Shown: piece after piece, positions 5,386 to 12,318 of the stretch
Position numbering within the stretch: position 1 is the first letter of the stretch
How the letters are laid out: every line of letters starts with the position of its first letter
Origin: a virus
Direction: 5' to 3' (one strand)
Length of the DNA stretch: 37,079 nt
IMG/VR virus record: IMGVR_UViG_3300032087_002697
Location: 1-37,079 of that record
Notes under the pieces: generated by a model
Seen by the model: only the letters and a program-made list of their open reading frames with translations
The model's database searches: none
Told to the model about the DNA's origin: nothing
Made by a program: the position numbers and the translations under genes

Positions 5386-5823
5386 TCATGTTGATCTAAG
5401 TCTTGCTTTTCTTGCTGCGGCCTTCATTCGCCGCTCCTTTTCTCTTCGCTCCATGCCCCTTTTTGCGTCCTCAACCTCTTCGTCAGTAAGCATTGGGATT
5501 TCTTTAAGGTCTTCTGGCTTTATTTCGCCACTCTTGAGCGCCTTAATGAGAGGAACATAACCGTTAAGTTGCCTCATTGGTTCGTAATCACCTTCCATAG
5601 CTGCAACAAGGGCTGCATTGTGCGCCTTTTTAGCTCCTTCTGGATCCCCAACATTGAGTGCGACACGACGGGTGCCTTTAAGGTTAGATAAGACTCTTTC
5701 TTTCTCTGAGATGTCAGGCCCAGCGAAGGGGTTAAAACCCACGTCATCGCGATAAGCCTCGTTTAGAGCCATAGAAAGCTCTTCTTTAATTATTTGCTTA
5801 AGCTGTTCTTTGGTGAGTTTCAT
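5386..5823 (-). CDS. MKITK-type leader protein, basic C-terminus (145 aa)
   Basis: 145 residues. Residues 1-22 form the leader MKLTKEQLKQIIKEELSMAL, ending NE. The remainder (from AYRDDVGFNPFAGPDISE) is helical and ends in a strongly basic tail (RREKERRMKAAARKARLR) that could bind DNA. The same leader type heads five other genes here. By analogy with T4 capsid-targeting sequences it may direct the protein into the head; the cargo itself is not recognised. Confidence 0.75.
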   Translation of the reverse strand: MKLTKEQLKQIIKEELSMALNEAYRDDVGFNPFAGPDISEKERVLSNLKGTRRVALNVGDPEGAKKAHNAALVAAMEGDYEPMRQLNGYVPLIKALKSGEIKPEDLKEIPMLTDEEVEDAKRGMERREKERRMKAAARKARLRST

Positions 5824-5835
5824 AATTGTTTACCT

Positions 5836-6069
5836 CTAGTCGTCGTCAATTCTGTTGTAATCAGGATCATTTTCTAAGGTATCAAGTGCCTCTTCCAAAC
5901 GCCTAATAACAAGAAAAAGGGTGCCAGACTCGTCATCTTCGCCTTTGAGCATGTTAATGGCATCCATAATATGATATTCTACAGAACCCTCCTCGGGGCG
6001 CTGGTGAGGCAATAGGTCTTCAAATTCTTCTTTGATTAATTGTTTCAACTGAGTCTTGGTGATTTTCAT
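5836..6069 (-). CDS. MKITK-type leader protein, acidic (77 aa)
   Basis: 77 residues: leader MKITKTQLKQLIKEEFEDLL, then an acidic helical segment (EYHIMDAINMLKGEDDESG, IRRLEEALDTLENDPDYN). Its composition contrasts with the basic protein encoded just downstream. A weak GGAT-like site precedes the ATG. Cargo function unknown; candidate packaged internal protein. Confidence 0.75.
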   Translation of the reverse strand: MKITKTQLKQLIKEEFEDLLPHQRPEEGSVEYHIMDAINMLKGEDDESGTLFLVIRRLEEALDTLENDPDYNRIDDD

Positions 6070-6084
6070 AGTAATAATCCTTTA

Positions 6085-6366
6085 TCAAACTTTAATGTGA
6101 GCACTGGCAAAATTGTCAATCAAATATGGAAGAAGTAACTCTTCAAGGTCTTCGCCAAAAGTCTCTTCATCGATGTAATTGTTAGGATCTACAATCTCAA
6201 TGGTTACCGAATACTTCTTATCATCAGTTTTTCCATAATCTGAAATAATTGCCCTTACACCATTGCCTTCATAATCAATACCGGTATCATCTTCCATATC
6301 CACTTCTGCAATCTTTCCAAGTTCTTCTTGGATAATCTGCTTTAGTTGTGATTTAGTGATTTTCAT
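6085..6366 (-). CDS. MKITK-type leader protein (93 aa)
   Basis: 93 residues from the ATG at 6366, placed by a GGGAG site and by the leader MKITKSQLKQIIQEELGK. The open frame continues upstream but lacks a start signal. The cargo (residues about 25-93) is beta/alpha (GVRAIISDYG, KYSVTIEIVDPNN, LEELLLPYLIDNF), ending HIKV. A CTATTTA heptamer lies about 20 nt before the ribosome-binding site. Cargo unrecognised. Confidence 0.75.
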   Translation of the reverse strand: MKITKSQLKQIIQEELGKIAEVDMEDDTGIDYEGNGVRAIISDYGKTDDKKYSVTIEIVDPNNYIDEETFGEDLEELLLPYLIDNFASAHIKV

Positions 6367-6397
6367 TGTAAAATCTCCCATATACACAGTAAATAGT

Positions 6398-6733
6398 CTA
6401 AAATTCTTCTTGTCTTCCATCAGACCAAGTAATAATTGTTTTATTATCTGGATGTGGACTTACATGCACTTTCTTGAAGTCGCTGAGACTTTCGAAGATC
6501 GCGATAGAGCCCCTTGGAACTGGTGTTAACCAGTGGAGAACCACCTGACCCGTCGCGTATTGAACTCCCTCAATAACAACTCCTGTGCCTGAAACCCCTG
6601 TTTCGTCGTTTTGCCGACACACTGTAAAAGTCTCAATACCTCGTGGGGCAAATTTAGTGGGCGGCTTTGGCTTTAATTCCTCCGCATCCGTCACAATCTT
6701 TTCTTGTTCTACCTGTTCTAAGTCGTCTTCCAT
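6398..6733 (-). CDS. conserved hypothetical with beta-sandwich-like domain (111 aa)
   Basis: 111 residues. Residues 1-30 are acidic and Pro-rich. Residues 33-108 match a small all-beta family that I recognise from phages and actinobacteria (hallmarks VSGTGVVIEGVQY, TGQVVLHWL, and a C-terminal TIITWSDG). The start follows GGAGGATTAATTC. No catalytic residues are evident. It sits between the phosphomannomutase-like gene and the leader array. Confidence 0.7.
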   Translation of the reverse strand: MEDDLEQVEQEKIVTDAEELKPKPPTKFAPRGIETFTVCRQNDETGVSGTGVVIEGVQYATGQVVLHWLTPVPRGSIAIFESLSDFKKVHVSPHPDNKTIITWSDGRQEEF

Positions 6734-6736
6734 GAA

Positions 6737-7483
6737 TTAATCCTCCGTTCCGCCCATGCAACTAAATAGAAATCTTTTAGTGTCAAGGTAGCTTTTGACC
6801 GGAACGGCCATATCCACGGGGCGGCTTTTACTTTGATTTTGACTCAGGGCTTCAAAGAAAGGGTAATCGTTTCCACCGGGAGTAAGCCTATCCCCAAAGA
6901 AAACAATTACATGCTTTGGATTCGCTGAACGTACACGATTGTAGGCTTGCGCCTTGTTCATCCCTTTGGGGTAGATATCAATACTGATCTGCCCACCGAT
7001 TGAACAATCCAAGTAGGGCCACATGTGCAAGATTTTCTCCCTTAGAATTCTTCTTTCACCTGTCTCGGCATCCCACAATTCATACTCTTCTCTTTGTTCT
7101 TGCGTACAATTGCGACCCACAGCACTAAAATTAAGCATGCCGGGACGTTGCTCAATGTGCCCACCAGTCTTAGCGGGACAAGAAGAGTATCGAACCCATT
7201 GTTCTAAGGTGTCTAGCAGCTTCGCTGGGGCCTCGAAGTCGTTTGTGTATACCGGCACACCCTTGTGCTCGTAAACGTTCCCAGAGCAGCTAAAAACGCC
7301 CTCTACGAGTTTAAGGATTTGTTCTGGAACTTGTTGCTTTACTTTGTCCATATCGCTACCGGTAACCAAGTATACACGGTTGTTTTTGCAGAAATCTGTA
7401 AAAACCTCCTCCATATCCTCGGTCATAGCTTGACGTGCAGGTGTTAGTGTGCCGTCGATATCAAACATGTATATCTTACTCAT
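6737..7483 (-). CDS. phosphomannomutase-like HAD enzyme (eukaryotic-type PMM)
   Basis: 248 residues, the usual length of eukaryotic-type phosphomannomutases of the HAD superfamily. The nucleophile motif FDIDGTLTPAR lies at residues 7-17 (D8, D10). Later landmarks typical of PMM are VTGSD, RPGMLNFSAVGRNCT, CSIGGQISIDIYPKGMNK and VIVFFGDRLTPGGNDYPFFE. PMM interconverts mannose-6-phosphate and mannose-1-phosphate for GDP-mannose synthesis. The phosphosugar-binding residues of the cap appear present. With the isomerase-like cupin at 17003-17389 it may alter sugar-nucleotide pools for glycosylation, which is inference. Confidence 0.85.
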   Translation of the reverse strand: MSKIYMFDIDGTLTPARQAMTEDMEEVFTDFCKNNRVYLVTGSDMDKVKQQVPEQILKLVEGVFSCSGNVYEHKGVPVYTNDFEAPAKLLDTLEQWVRYSSCPAKTGGHIEQRPGMLNFSAVGRNCTQEQREEYELWDAETGERRILREKILHMWPYLDCSIGGQISIDIYPKGMNKAQAYNRVRSANPKHVIVFFGDRLTPGGNDYPFFEALSQNQSKSRPVDMAVPVKSYLDTKRFLFSCMGGTED

Positions 7484-7491
7484 TTTTTATC

Positions 7492-7701
7492 CTATGCTTC
7501 GCCAACTGGCTCTTGTGCGAGCAATAACTCGATCATAGCTTGCTCGTCCAACTTATCCAATTGCAATTTAGCTGCTTTGTCTGCTTCTTTTATCTCTTCC
7601 AGCATCTCCCAAAGAGTTTCATTCTCATCTTTAAGAATATCATTTTCTTTGATAAGATGCTGGACTATGGTAATTAACTCGTCTTTAGTTTTGTTTTTCA
7701 C
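7492..7701 (-). CDS. coiled-coil protein (69 aa)
   Basis: 69 residues from a GTG at 7701, preceded at 8 nt by GGGAG. An in-frame ATG at 7716 would begin only about 3 nt after the expected transcription start and has no ribosome-binding site, so the GTG is preferred. The protein is one long coiled coil (LIKENDILKDENETLWEML, EEIKEADKAAKLQLDKL). It is the first gene behind the promoter at 7726-7754. Function unknown. Confidence 0.65.
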   Translation of the reverse strand: MKNKTKDELITIVQHLIKENDILKDENETLWEMLEEIKEADKAAKLQLDKLDEQAMIELLLAQEPVGEA

Positions 7702-7714
7702 GGGTCGTTCTCCC

Positions 7715-7732
7715 ATATACTAAATAGTATAT
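7715..7732. promoter_or_regulatory. 18-bp perfect palindrome over the -10 and start region
   Basis: ATATACTA-AA-TAGTATAT is perfectly symmetrical and covers the -10 box (7726-7731) and expected transcription start of the promoter at 7726-7754. It could be an operator for a dimeric repressor. It could also be an incidental AT-rich overlap of TATACT with the recurrent CTATTTA motif. Confidence 0.4.
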
Positions 7733-7754
7733 CGTATCATAAATCGTTTGTCAA
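7726..7754 (-). promoter_or_regulatory. sigma70-type promoter, TTGACA-17-TATACT
   Basis: -35 TTGACA (7754-7749), 17-nt spacer, -10 TATACT (7731-7726). It lies in the gap between the serine protease gene and the coiled-coil gene and probably drives the coiled-coil protein and the PMM gene. Confidence 0.75.
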
Positions 7755-8462
7755 TCAAATTTTCAAATTTCGATCTAATTGATCAAAGTCAAGTAACCAG
7801 ATAGGCACGATATATACTACATCTTCGATGGATGTGGGGTATCCGTAAAAACCTTGACCCACCTCAATAGCCATTAAGATCCCAACTAAATTACCACTTC
7901 TTGTAAAAATAGATGAGCCTGATGCGCCATTCCATGCGTATGAGTGCAGAACTAGCAAGCCTCCCTCTGAACCGGCGATATAGCCGCGCATGGTCAATGG
8001 GCCTGTCATATTAGGAAAACCTGTGTAAACCACGTCCAAGCCCACTTTTACGTTTTTGTCTCGAATGGGCGCAAGCCTCATTGGTTTTAGTTGCTTGTGA
8101 TCTGGCACGCTTAATACTGCTATATCTTTGTCCCTGTCAAAATATACAACTTTGGCCACAGTATCAAAAAGACTAGTGGATACAACGGTAACGTTACTTG
8201 GTGACCCAAGAACGTGTGCGGAGGTTATAACGATAACCTCACCTTTGTATCTGTATAGTGTGCCAGTGCCGAAAGATAAATCGTCCTGCTGCATAGAGAA
8301 AACCTTTACAACGGCATCTCTTGTATTACCCTCTATCTGTGTAGAAGTCTTAAGTAAAATCCCCTCTCTTGCATTTGCATCTATATCACACACACCTACC
8401 GGTGTTGCGTGACATGCAACGAAGAGAAGAGATAGTATCCCCCAAATTAATACTCTCATCAT
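7755..8462 (-). CDS. secreted trypsin-like serine protease
   Basis: 235 residues. Residues 1-17 are a signal peptide (MMRVLIWGILSLLFVAC) ending in a cysteine, so the protein may be a lipoprotein, although F at -3 is not the classical lipobox. The trypsin/HtrA-like triad is visible: H83 in VITSAHVLG, D113 in DIAVLSV, S181 in NGASGSS. No PDZ domain follows. A secreted protease encoded among head-cargo genes could act in the periplasm, for example on envelope proteins or in superinfection exclusion; this is inference. The ribosome-binding site AGGGGGG can be masked by an upstream hairpin (8468-8488). Confidence 0.8.
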   Translation of the reverse strand: MMRVLIWGILSLLFVACHATPVGVCDIDANAREGILLKTSTQIEGNTRDAVVKVFSMQQDDLSFGTGTLYRYKGEVIVITSAHVLGSPSNVTVVSTSLFDTVAKVVYFDRDKDIAVLSVPDHKQLKPMRLAPIRDKNVKVGLDVVYTGFPNMTGPLTMRGYIAGSEGGLLVLHSYAWNGASGSSIFTRSGNLVGILMAIEVGQGFYGYPTSIEDVVYIVPIWLLDFDQLDRNLKI

Positions 8463-8467
8463 ATCTA

Positions 8468-8488
8468 CCCCCCTGTAGTAACTAGGGG
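8468..8488 (-). promoter_or_regulatory. hairpin that can mask the ribosome-binding site of the protease gene
   Basis: On the minus strand CCCCT (8488-8484) pairs with AGGGG (8474-8470), with TAG/CTA stacking inside the loop. The 3' arm is the ribosome-binding site AGGGGGG itself, 5-7 nt before the start codon. Translation may therefore depend on opening of the hairpin. Confidence 0.45.
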
Positions 8489-8506
8489 CTATTATGCGAA
8501 AAGCAG

Positions 8507-9103
8507 TTAGTTTACGAGAGTCAACGCACCTTCGTGGGCTTTGTATATATCAAATTTGACATCTGGGCGCTCTTTGCTAGCCGCAATCATGTGCCTTAGA
8601 TTCTTATCTGAGTCATCGAGGAACTCCACAGACTCGAAATTGCGGTACCTATCCAGCACTTGAAGAGTAAACGAGCCTTTATTTTCGCCTGCCAATCCTT
8701 TAATTAATAACTCGGTTGTATCAATTGGAGGCTCAAGGCTTTGGAGATATCGCTGAATGTCGTCCTCAGAGTTAGGATCTCGCGCTGTTAGAATCATAAC
8801 CTGCACTCTTGGGTCAGCTATCCTATCTCTTAGCATCTTTACTATGGGCTTAATCTCCATGGGTGCCTGTACTTCATCGTATGAAGTAAAGTCTAAATTA
8901 TAAAGACCTGATTCTTTCGCTTCGTCCTGCTCTTCTTGAGAATAAATTCTTTTAACAAACTCTCCTGTTTCTTTATCGAAGGCATCAGCAAAAGAAGTTG
9001 TAAATGCAATTGTCTCGTCAAAGTCAAAGATAGACAGCATCATAGAATCCTGTATCTCTACTTCTTTTAAATACCTACGCCAGTTTTCAAGTAGGAGTTT
9101 CAT
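8507..9103 (-). CDS. HAD-superfamily phosphatase with MKLLLENW leader
   Basis: 198 residues from the ATG at 9103, which begins the leader MKLLLENWRRYLKEVE. Residues 24-35 hold the HAD motif IFDFDETIAFT (nucleophile D27, acid D29). Motif II is MILTAR and motif IV is FLDDSDKN. This resembles the phosphatase half of polynucleotide kinase-type and related phage HAD proteins. An open frame upstream of the leader is ignored because the leader position is conserved. It overlaps the previous gene by 4 nt. Candidate injected phosphatase; substrate unknown. Confidence 0.8.
   Translation of the reverse strand: MKLLLENWRRYLKEVEIQDSMMLSIFDFDETIAFTTSFADAFDKETGEFVKRIYSQEEQDEAKESGLYNLDFTSYDEVQAPMEIKPIVKMLRDRIADPRVQVMILTARDPNSEDDIQRYLQSLEPPIDTTELLIKGLAGENKGSFTLQVLDRYRNFESVEFLDDSDKNLRHMIAASKERPDVKFDIYKAHEGALTLVN
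9078..9103 (-). repeat. leader-coding DNA repeat, type 1a copy 1
   Basis: 26 nt coding MKLLLENWR, identical to 9542-9567. DNA-level identity between leaders of otherwise unrelated genes implies recent duplication or recombination. Confidence 0.8.
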
Positions 9104-9567
9104 TCTCCTTCTTCCTTCTCGCAAATGTCTTGGGTTCCAAACTTTTGGGTGCCGTTCTCACCACAAGTGATTCTATCGGCAATGTATTCATATTCTTCTT
9201 GTCTATTATACTTCTTCAGAATATCTCTTACTTTCCTTTGAAGTTCTCTATTGTGATCGGCGTGCTGAGCAAGCAGCCAAAGATTCTGAAAGTCCTTGTC
9301 TTCAAACTTATCAAAGTCTTCGTCGGATAATGAGTTGAATAAAGATTCATATTTCTTTTGTCTCGCGGCATCGTTGAAAAGATCGTCTGTTGTTGTGCCG
9401 TGCTCTTTGGCGAACTCGGCAGCCAACTCTTTGGAAAAGCCACCTTTCTCTTTCATTGTAGCGGCCCACTTGTTTCTCAAATCCTGATCCGCGTCTCTCA
9501 AACTTTGTAGCGTTTGAGAGATATTCTCATTTAGATACTTTCGCCAGTTTTCAAGTAGGAGTTTCAT
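9100..9567 (-). CDS. MKLLLENW-leader protein with DUF6624-like segment (155 aa)
   Basis: 155 residues: leader MKLLLENWRKYLNEN, then a helical domain. The stretch NLWLLAQHADHNRELQ (about residue 95-110) resembles the 'lwlLvQHaDxdpafQ' signature of DUF6624 proteins. The C-terminus has two Cys (DRITCGE, DICEKEEGE). The start follows directly on the stop of the next upstream gene (ATGA-type packing). No biochemical function is known; candidate packaged protein. Confidence 0.75.
   Translation of the reverse strand: MKLLLENWRKYLNENISQTLQSLRDADQDLRNKWAATMKEKGGFSKELAAEFAKEHGTTTDDLFNDAARQKKYESLFNSLSDEDFDKFEDKDFQNLWLLAQHADHNRELQRKVRDILKKYNRQEEYEYIADRITCGENGTQKFGTQDICEKEEGE
9542..9567 (-). repeat. leader-coding DNA repeat, type 1a copy 2
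   Basis: Identical over 26 nt to 9078-9103, at the 5' end of the next gene in the array. Confidence 0.8.
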
Positions 9568-9743
9568 CTGTTCACCAGTGTATTAATTTCATCTAATTTA
9601 GACGATACCCCTGTTGTAAATAAGTCAGGGATGATCGAGTGAATCAAGCACTTTGTTCCAGCCGTGAACAATAGAAAACTAATTGCCATGGCGTGACGCA
9701 TGTGCTCAAAGTAAGTTTCGCCCTGTTCTTTAAGATGGGTCAT
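9564..9743 (-). CDS. DUF6356-like small membrane protein (59 aa)
   Basis: 59 residues from the ATG at 9743, matching a small family that begins 'MTHLKExxxTYxEHMxxA' (here MTHLKEQGETYFEHMRHA). A hydrophobic helix follows (AISFLLFTAGTKCLIHSIIP), then PDLFTT. This corresponds to DUF6356, small bacterial and phage membrane proteins of unknown function. It overlaps the upstream gene by 14 nt. It is one of the few array members without a leader, so it is probably not head cargo. Confidence 0.75.
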   Translation of the reverse strand: MTHLKEQGETYFEHMRHAMAISFLLFTAGTKCLIHSIIPDLFTTGVSSKLDEINTLVNR

Positions 9744-10173
9744 TCTTTTCTTGCCATTCGTGAGATACTTTATCTTCGCTGATAGGGCCACCAGCAGCCC
9801 AAGTATAACACGCTCTAGCAGAATGACACTTAAAATGGTGCATCCAACAATAACCTAGATAACCCTCAGCATCTTCTATCGGTGCCGAAATTGGACCGGG
9901 CATACACTTTAGCATTCTAGGTGAAATATCAAAAGCAGTGCAGTTAGCACACCTTGATTTTTTCGCAACCTCTGGAGTAGTGTTCCAGTGTTCTGCGGCT
10001 CTGTCCCAGTAATCTTCATCAGCGAGGTTTAACGGGCCATACTGGATGTGCTCTGCTTTAATCGCTGAGTTACGGTTCTTTGTATTCAGCTCAAGGTCTT
10101 GGGTTGCCTTTGGGCAAACCATTTCTTTGACTTCATTTAGGAATTGTTTCCAATTTTCAAGTAGTAATTTCAT
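9730..10173 (-). CDS. MKLLLENW-leader Cys-rich protein, possible Fe-S or zinc site (147 aa)
   Basis: 147 residues: leader MKLLLENWKQFLNEVKE, then a domain that I recognise from marine phage genomes (YGPLNLADEDYWDRAAEHW). The core has CANCTAFDISP, a third Cys (MLKCMPG), GYCWMHHFKCHS and ARACYTWAAGGPI. The order CxxC...C...GxCW recalls high-potential iron-sulfur proteins, but spacing differs and extra Cys/His could instead bind zinc. Its start codon overlaps the stop of the preceding gene (TAATG). Candidate packaged metalloprotein; function unknown. Confidence 0.75.
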   Translation of the reverse strand: MKLLLENWKQFLNEVKEMVCPKATQDLELNTKNRNSAIKAEHIQYGPLNLADEDYWDRAAEHWNTTPEVAKKSRCANCTAFDISPRMLKCMPGPISAPIEDAEGYLGYCWMHHFKCHSARACYTWAAGGPISEDKVSHEWQEKNDPS

Positions 10174-10174
10174 T
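10139..10174 (-). repeat. leader-coding DNA repeat, type 1b copy 1
   Basis: 36 nt coding the start of MKLLLENWKQFLNE, identical to 10741-10776. It differs from type 1a at several silent positions. Confidence 0.8.
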
Positions 10175-10775
10175 AGTGATCGCCCTCCCCAAAAACAAAC
10201 TCTCTAAGCTCGTCGCCTTTTACAGCGGTCATACCAGCTTCAACAGTGCCCAAAGTAATTTTTCCAAGTGCTGCTTTCCCAGCAAGAGCCGCCTTAAACG
10301 CCTTATATGCACCAGCCCCAGCCGCAATTAAAAATGCTGCTACAATAAGATGAAAGATTCTGTTGGTTATTTTTTTAACCCATTGTTCATCTTTATTTGG
10401 AAATAATTTTTTAATAATAAAACTAATTGGCCTCACATACTTGTCATGTAAATTATGTGATATATCAACTAGCTTATTGCCAAAAGCTGTGAAGTCTCCC
10501 ATACCCACACCTTTCAAAGCGCGAGATAATTTGGGGACTATAAAATTTATTGTTTCGCCAATAATTTCCAACACTTGAGGAATAGCTAAAACAGCACCAG
10601 TGCCTGCTAATGCTAAAGTTCCAAGACCAATTGCCTCATCAACCTCTTCTTGTTGCGGTTCTACTTTGTTTAATGAATTTAACATTTTATTAAATGCTTG
10701 ATCCATAGTAGACTCTATAGATTCATCAGTGCTTTCATTAAGGAATTGTTTCCAATTTTCAAGTAGTAATTTCAT
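10173..10775 (-). CDS. MKLLLENW-leader membrane-active protein (200 aa)
   Basis: 200 residues: leader MKLLLENWKQFLNE, an acidic linker (to about residue 48), then hydrophobic segments. One spans residues about 50-80 (LGTLALAGTGAVLAIPQVLE, ETINFIVP), and another 130-170 (IFHLIVAAFLIAAGAGAYKA). An amphipathic KLFPNKDEQWVKKI lies between them. Head-packaged proteins with transmembrane segments could help DNA cross the inner membrane; this is inference. It is coupled to neighbours on both sides (ATGA and TAATG). Confidence 0.75.
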   Translation of the reverse strand: MKLLLENWKQFLNESTDESIESTMDQAFNKMLNSLNKVEPQQEEVDEAIGLGTLALAGTGAVLAIPQVLEIIGETINFIVPKLSRALKGVGMGDFTAFGNKLVDISHNLHDKYVRPISFIIKKLFPNKDEQWVKKITNRIFHLIVAAFLIAAGAGAYKAFKAALAGKAALGKITLGTVEAGMTAVKGDELREFVFGEGDH

Positions 10776-10776
10776 T
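10741..10776 (-). repeat. leader-coding DNA repeat, type 1b copy 2
   Basis: 36 nt identical to 10139-10174, at the start of the adjacent gene. Confidence 0.8.
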
Positions 10777-11041
10777 TCTTTTCCACCAAAACCTTTAATG
10801 TGCCCTCGCCCTTAATAATTCTGTGAAATTCATAGGCGGGTATATTATAAATAGTTCCCTCTTCCAACAAAATCGGCAATTCATCATCCATTTGCAGCTT
10901 CCAGCCGTTGGATTCAATAACTTTCACCCTTCTATCTTCCTGATCCTGATGCCAAACTAATTCCTCAGAGTTCACATCTCCTTTGAACTCTCTGAGGAAT
11001 AGCTTGCCTCCAACCTTCTTTTCAGAGAAGGGGAAGTCCAT
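10772..11041 (-). CDS. small cupin-like protein (89 aa)
   Basis: 89 residues matching a compact phage/cyanophage family: starts MDFPFSEKKVGGKLFLREF, then ELVWHQDQEDRRVKVI, WKLQMDDELPILLEEG and AYEFHRIIKGEG. The H...E/D...H pattern and strand order suggest a single cupin barrel that may bind metal. It lacks a leader. It is coupled to the neighbours by ATGA and TAATG overlaps. Function unknown. Confidence 0.8.
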   Translation of the reverse strand: MDFPFSEKKVGGKLFLREFKGDVNSEELVWHQDQEDRRVKVIESNGWKLQMDDELPILLEEGTIYNIPAYEFHRIIKGEGTLKVLVEKK

Positions 11042-12318
11042 TACCAGAACCTTCCGATACCGGGTCCAAAATCTTTATGTGATCGACAAGACCAGTATCC
11101 CGGCGTTGTCTTATCAGTCTTTTCAGCACAACGATGGCGCTTGGCATATGACTTTCGAGCATCAGGATCATTCCAATTGCCTTCAAGTCCACCTTTCTTG
11201 TCGCCATATGTAACCATCTTTATGTTACCAGTCTTAGGGTTACGAACATAAACTTTATACTTCTTGCCTGATCCACTGTTTCTGGATGGCTTGTTTAATT
11301 TAACTTCTTTGCCCTTGTACTTTGCCTCGGTTAGACTCTCATCGATAAATAGCGGGAACTCAAGAGGAACCCTTTCGCCCTCAACAATTGCCCACTCCCC
11401 AAGCTCGGAGTTTTCCAGCAAATCGCGCTCGTCATCATTTAGGACTTCATACAAGCCCTTCTTGTAGTAGTGGCGTGCTTGCTTAATTACATTAAAGAAG
11501 CAGGGCGAACCGGGACGATAGATATTTTCTGTTACAGGGATGCCGTTCTCAACGTGGTGCAATAAACCGGGCTTGAAAACTGCTCTTTGGAATTCCTCTC
11601 TAATCATCATCTCTAGATTAATTGATTCGTTCTTTTTCTTTTTCTTTCTACCGGGCTTTTGAGGGTCTGTTTTTACATAAGTTGGCTTGGCTGCGCCTGT
11701 CTTTTTAGTTTGTCCGGGGTCTTTTCTTCGTTTACGGCGACCGGCGCTGTCTCTTTCTTTTTTAGACATGCTGTCATACTTCGAGCGTGAAACGCACTTA
11801 GGAGTTGTTTTTTGACCCGGTTGTCTGGCGCATGGCTTTCCGTCATACTTTCCACCGGCTTGGACCCAACCGGGCTTTCCTCCCTTGCCTTTGGACCTTG
11901 ATTTACCAAACCAATCACGCAAGCTTTCGTTTTGCTCCTCAAGGACAGACATAATTTCTTGCATAATCATATCTTTGATCATTTCTTCATTTGTTTTTGA
12001 TTTCTGCATTCTTTTTGTCTTCCTCTTGGATGCTTCTTTTCTTTCTTCTGCGTATTCAAAAGCTCTTTTTAATCTAGCCTTTACATCTGGGTCTTTTGCA
12101 TTTTGGTAAGCTGCTCTTACTCTCTGATGGATTAAATTAATTATTTGTGACTGTCGTTTGTGCGACTTGGATTTGAAAGATGGCTTAGAGAGCGTTCTTC
12201 TGATCGCCGCAGCACTTGAGAATTCAACTGATACAGTGTCCTTAGGGTTCTCATCAGTATATAATCTACGTCCAGAGCCCTTTGGTTTCTTGCCAGTTCC
12301 TTTCTTTGGGTCACTCAT
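11041..12318 (-). CDS. three-module basic protein with internal leader-like segments (425 aa)
   Basis: 425 very basic residues that read as separate modules in tandem. Module 1 (about 1-105) is Lys/Arg-rich helix. A leader-like helix (NEEMIKDMIMQEIMSVLEE) then introduces module 2 (about 130-225): ESLRDWFGKS, KPGWVQAGGKYDGKPCARQ, SKKERDSAGRRKRRKDPG, a family common in marine phages. A second leader-like stretch (NESINLEMMIREEFQRAV) introduces module 3 (IYRPGSPCFFNVIKQARHYY...). A final domain (KKYKVYVRNPKTGNIKMVTY ... HRCAEK ... YWSCRSHK) is also a known stand-alone phage protein. Processing at the internal LxE-like sites would release several peptides, as for T4 internal proteins; not demonstrated. 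Confidence 0.75.
   Translation of the reverse strand: MSDPKKGTGKKPKGSGRRLYTDENPKDTVSVEFSSAAAIRRTLSKPSFKSKSHKRQSQIINLIHQRVRAAYQNAKDPDVKARLKRAFEYAEERKEASKRKTKRMQKSKTNEEMIKDMIMQEIMSVLEEQNESLRDWFGKSRSKGKGGKPGWVQAGGKYDGKPCARQPGQKTTPKCVSRSKYDSMSKKERDSAGRRKRRKDPGQTKKTGAAKPTYVKTDPQKPGRKKKKKNESINLEMMIREEFQRAVFKPGLLHHVENGIPVTENIYRPGSPCFFNVIKQARHYYKKGLYEVLNDDERDLLENSELGEWAIVEGERVPLEFPLFIDESLTEAKYKGKEVKLNKPSRNSGSGKKYKVYVRNPKTGNIKMVTYGDKKGGLEGNWNDPDARKSYAKRHRCAEKTDKTTPGYWSCRSHKDFGPGIGRFW

Noticed and set aside
10844-10852. CTATTTA inside the small cupin gene as another late promoter
   Set aside because: It is in the middle of a conserved coding sequence with no gene start nearby; probably chance.
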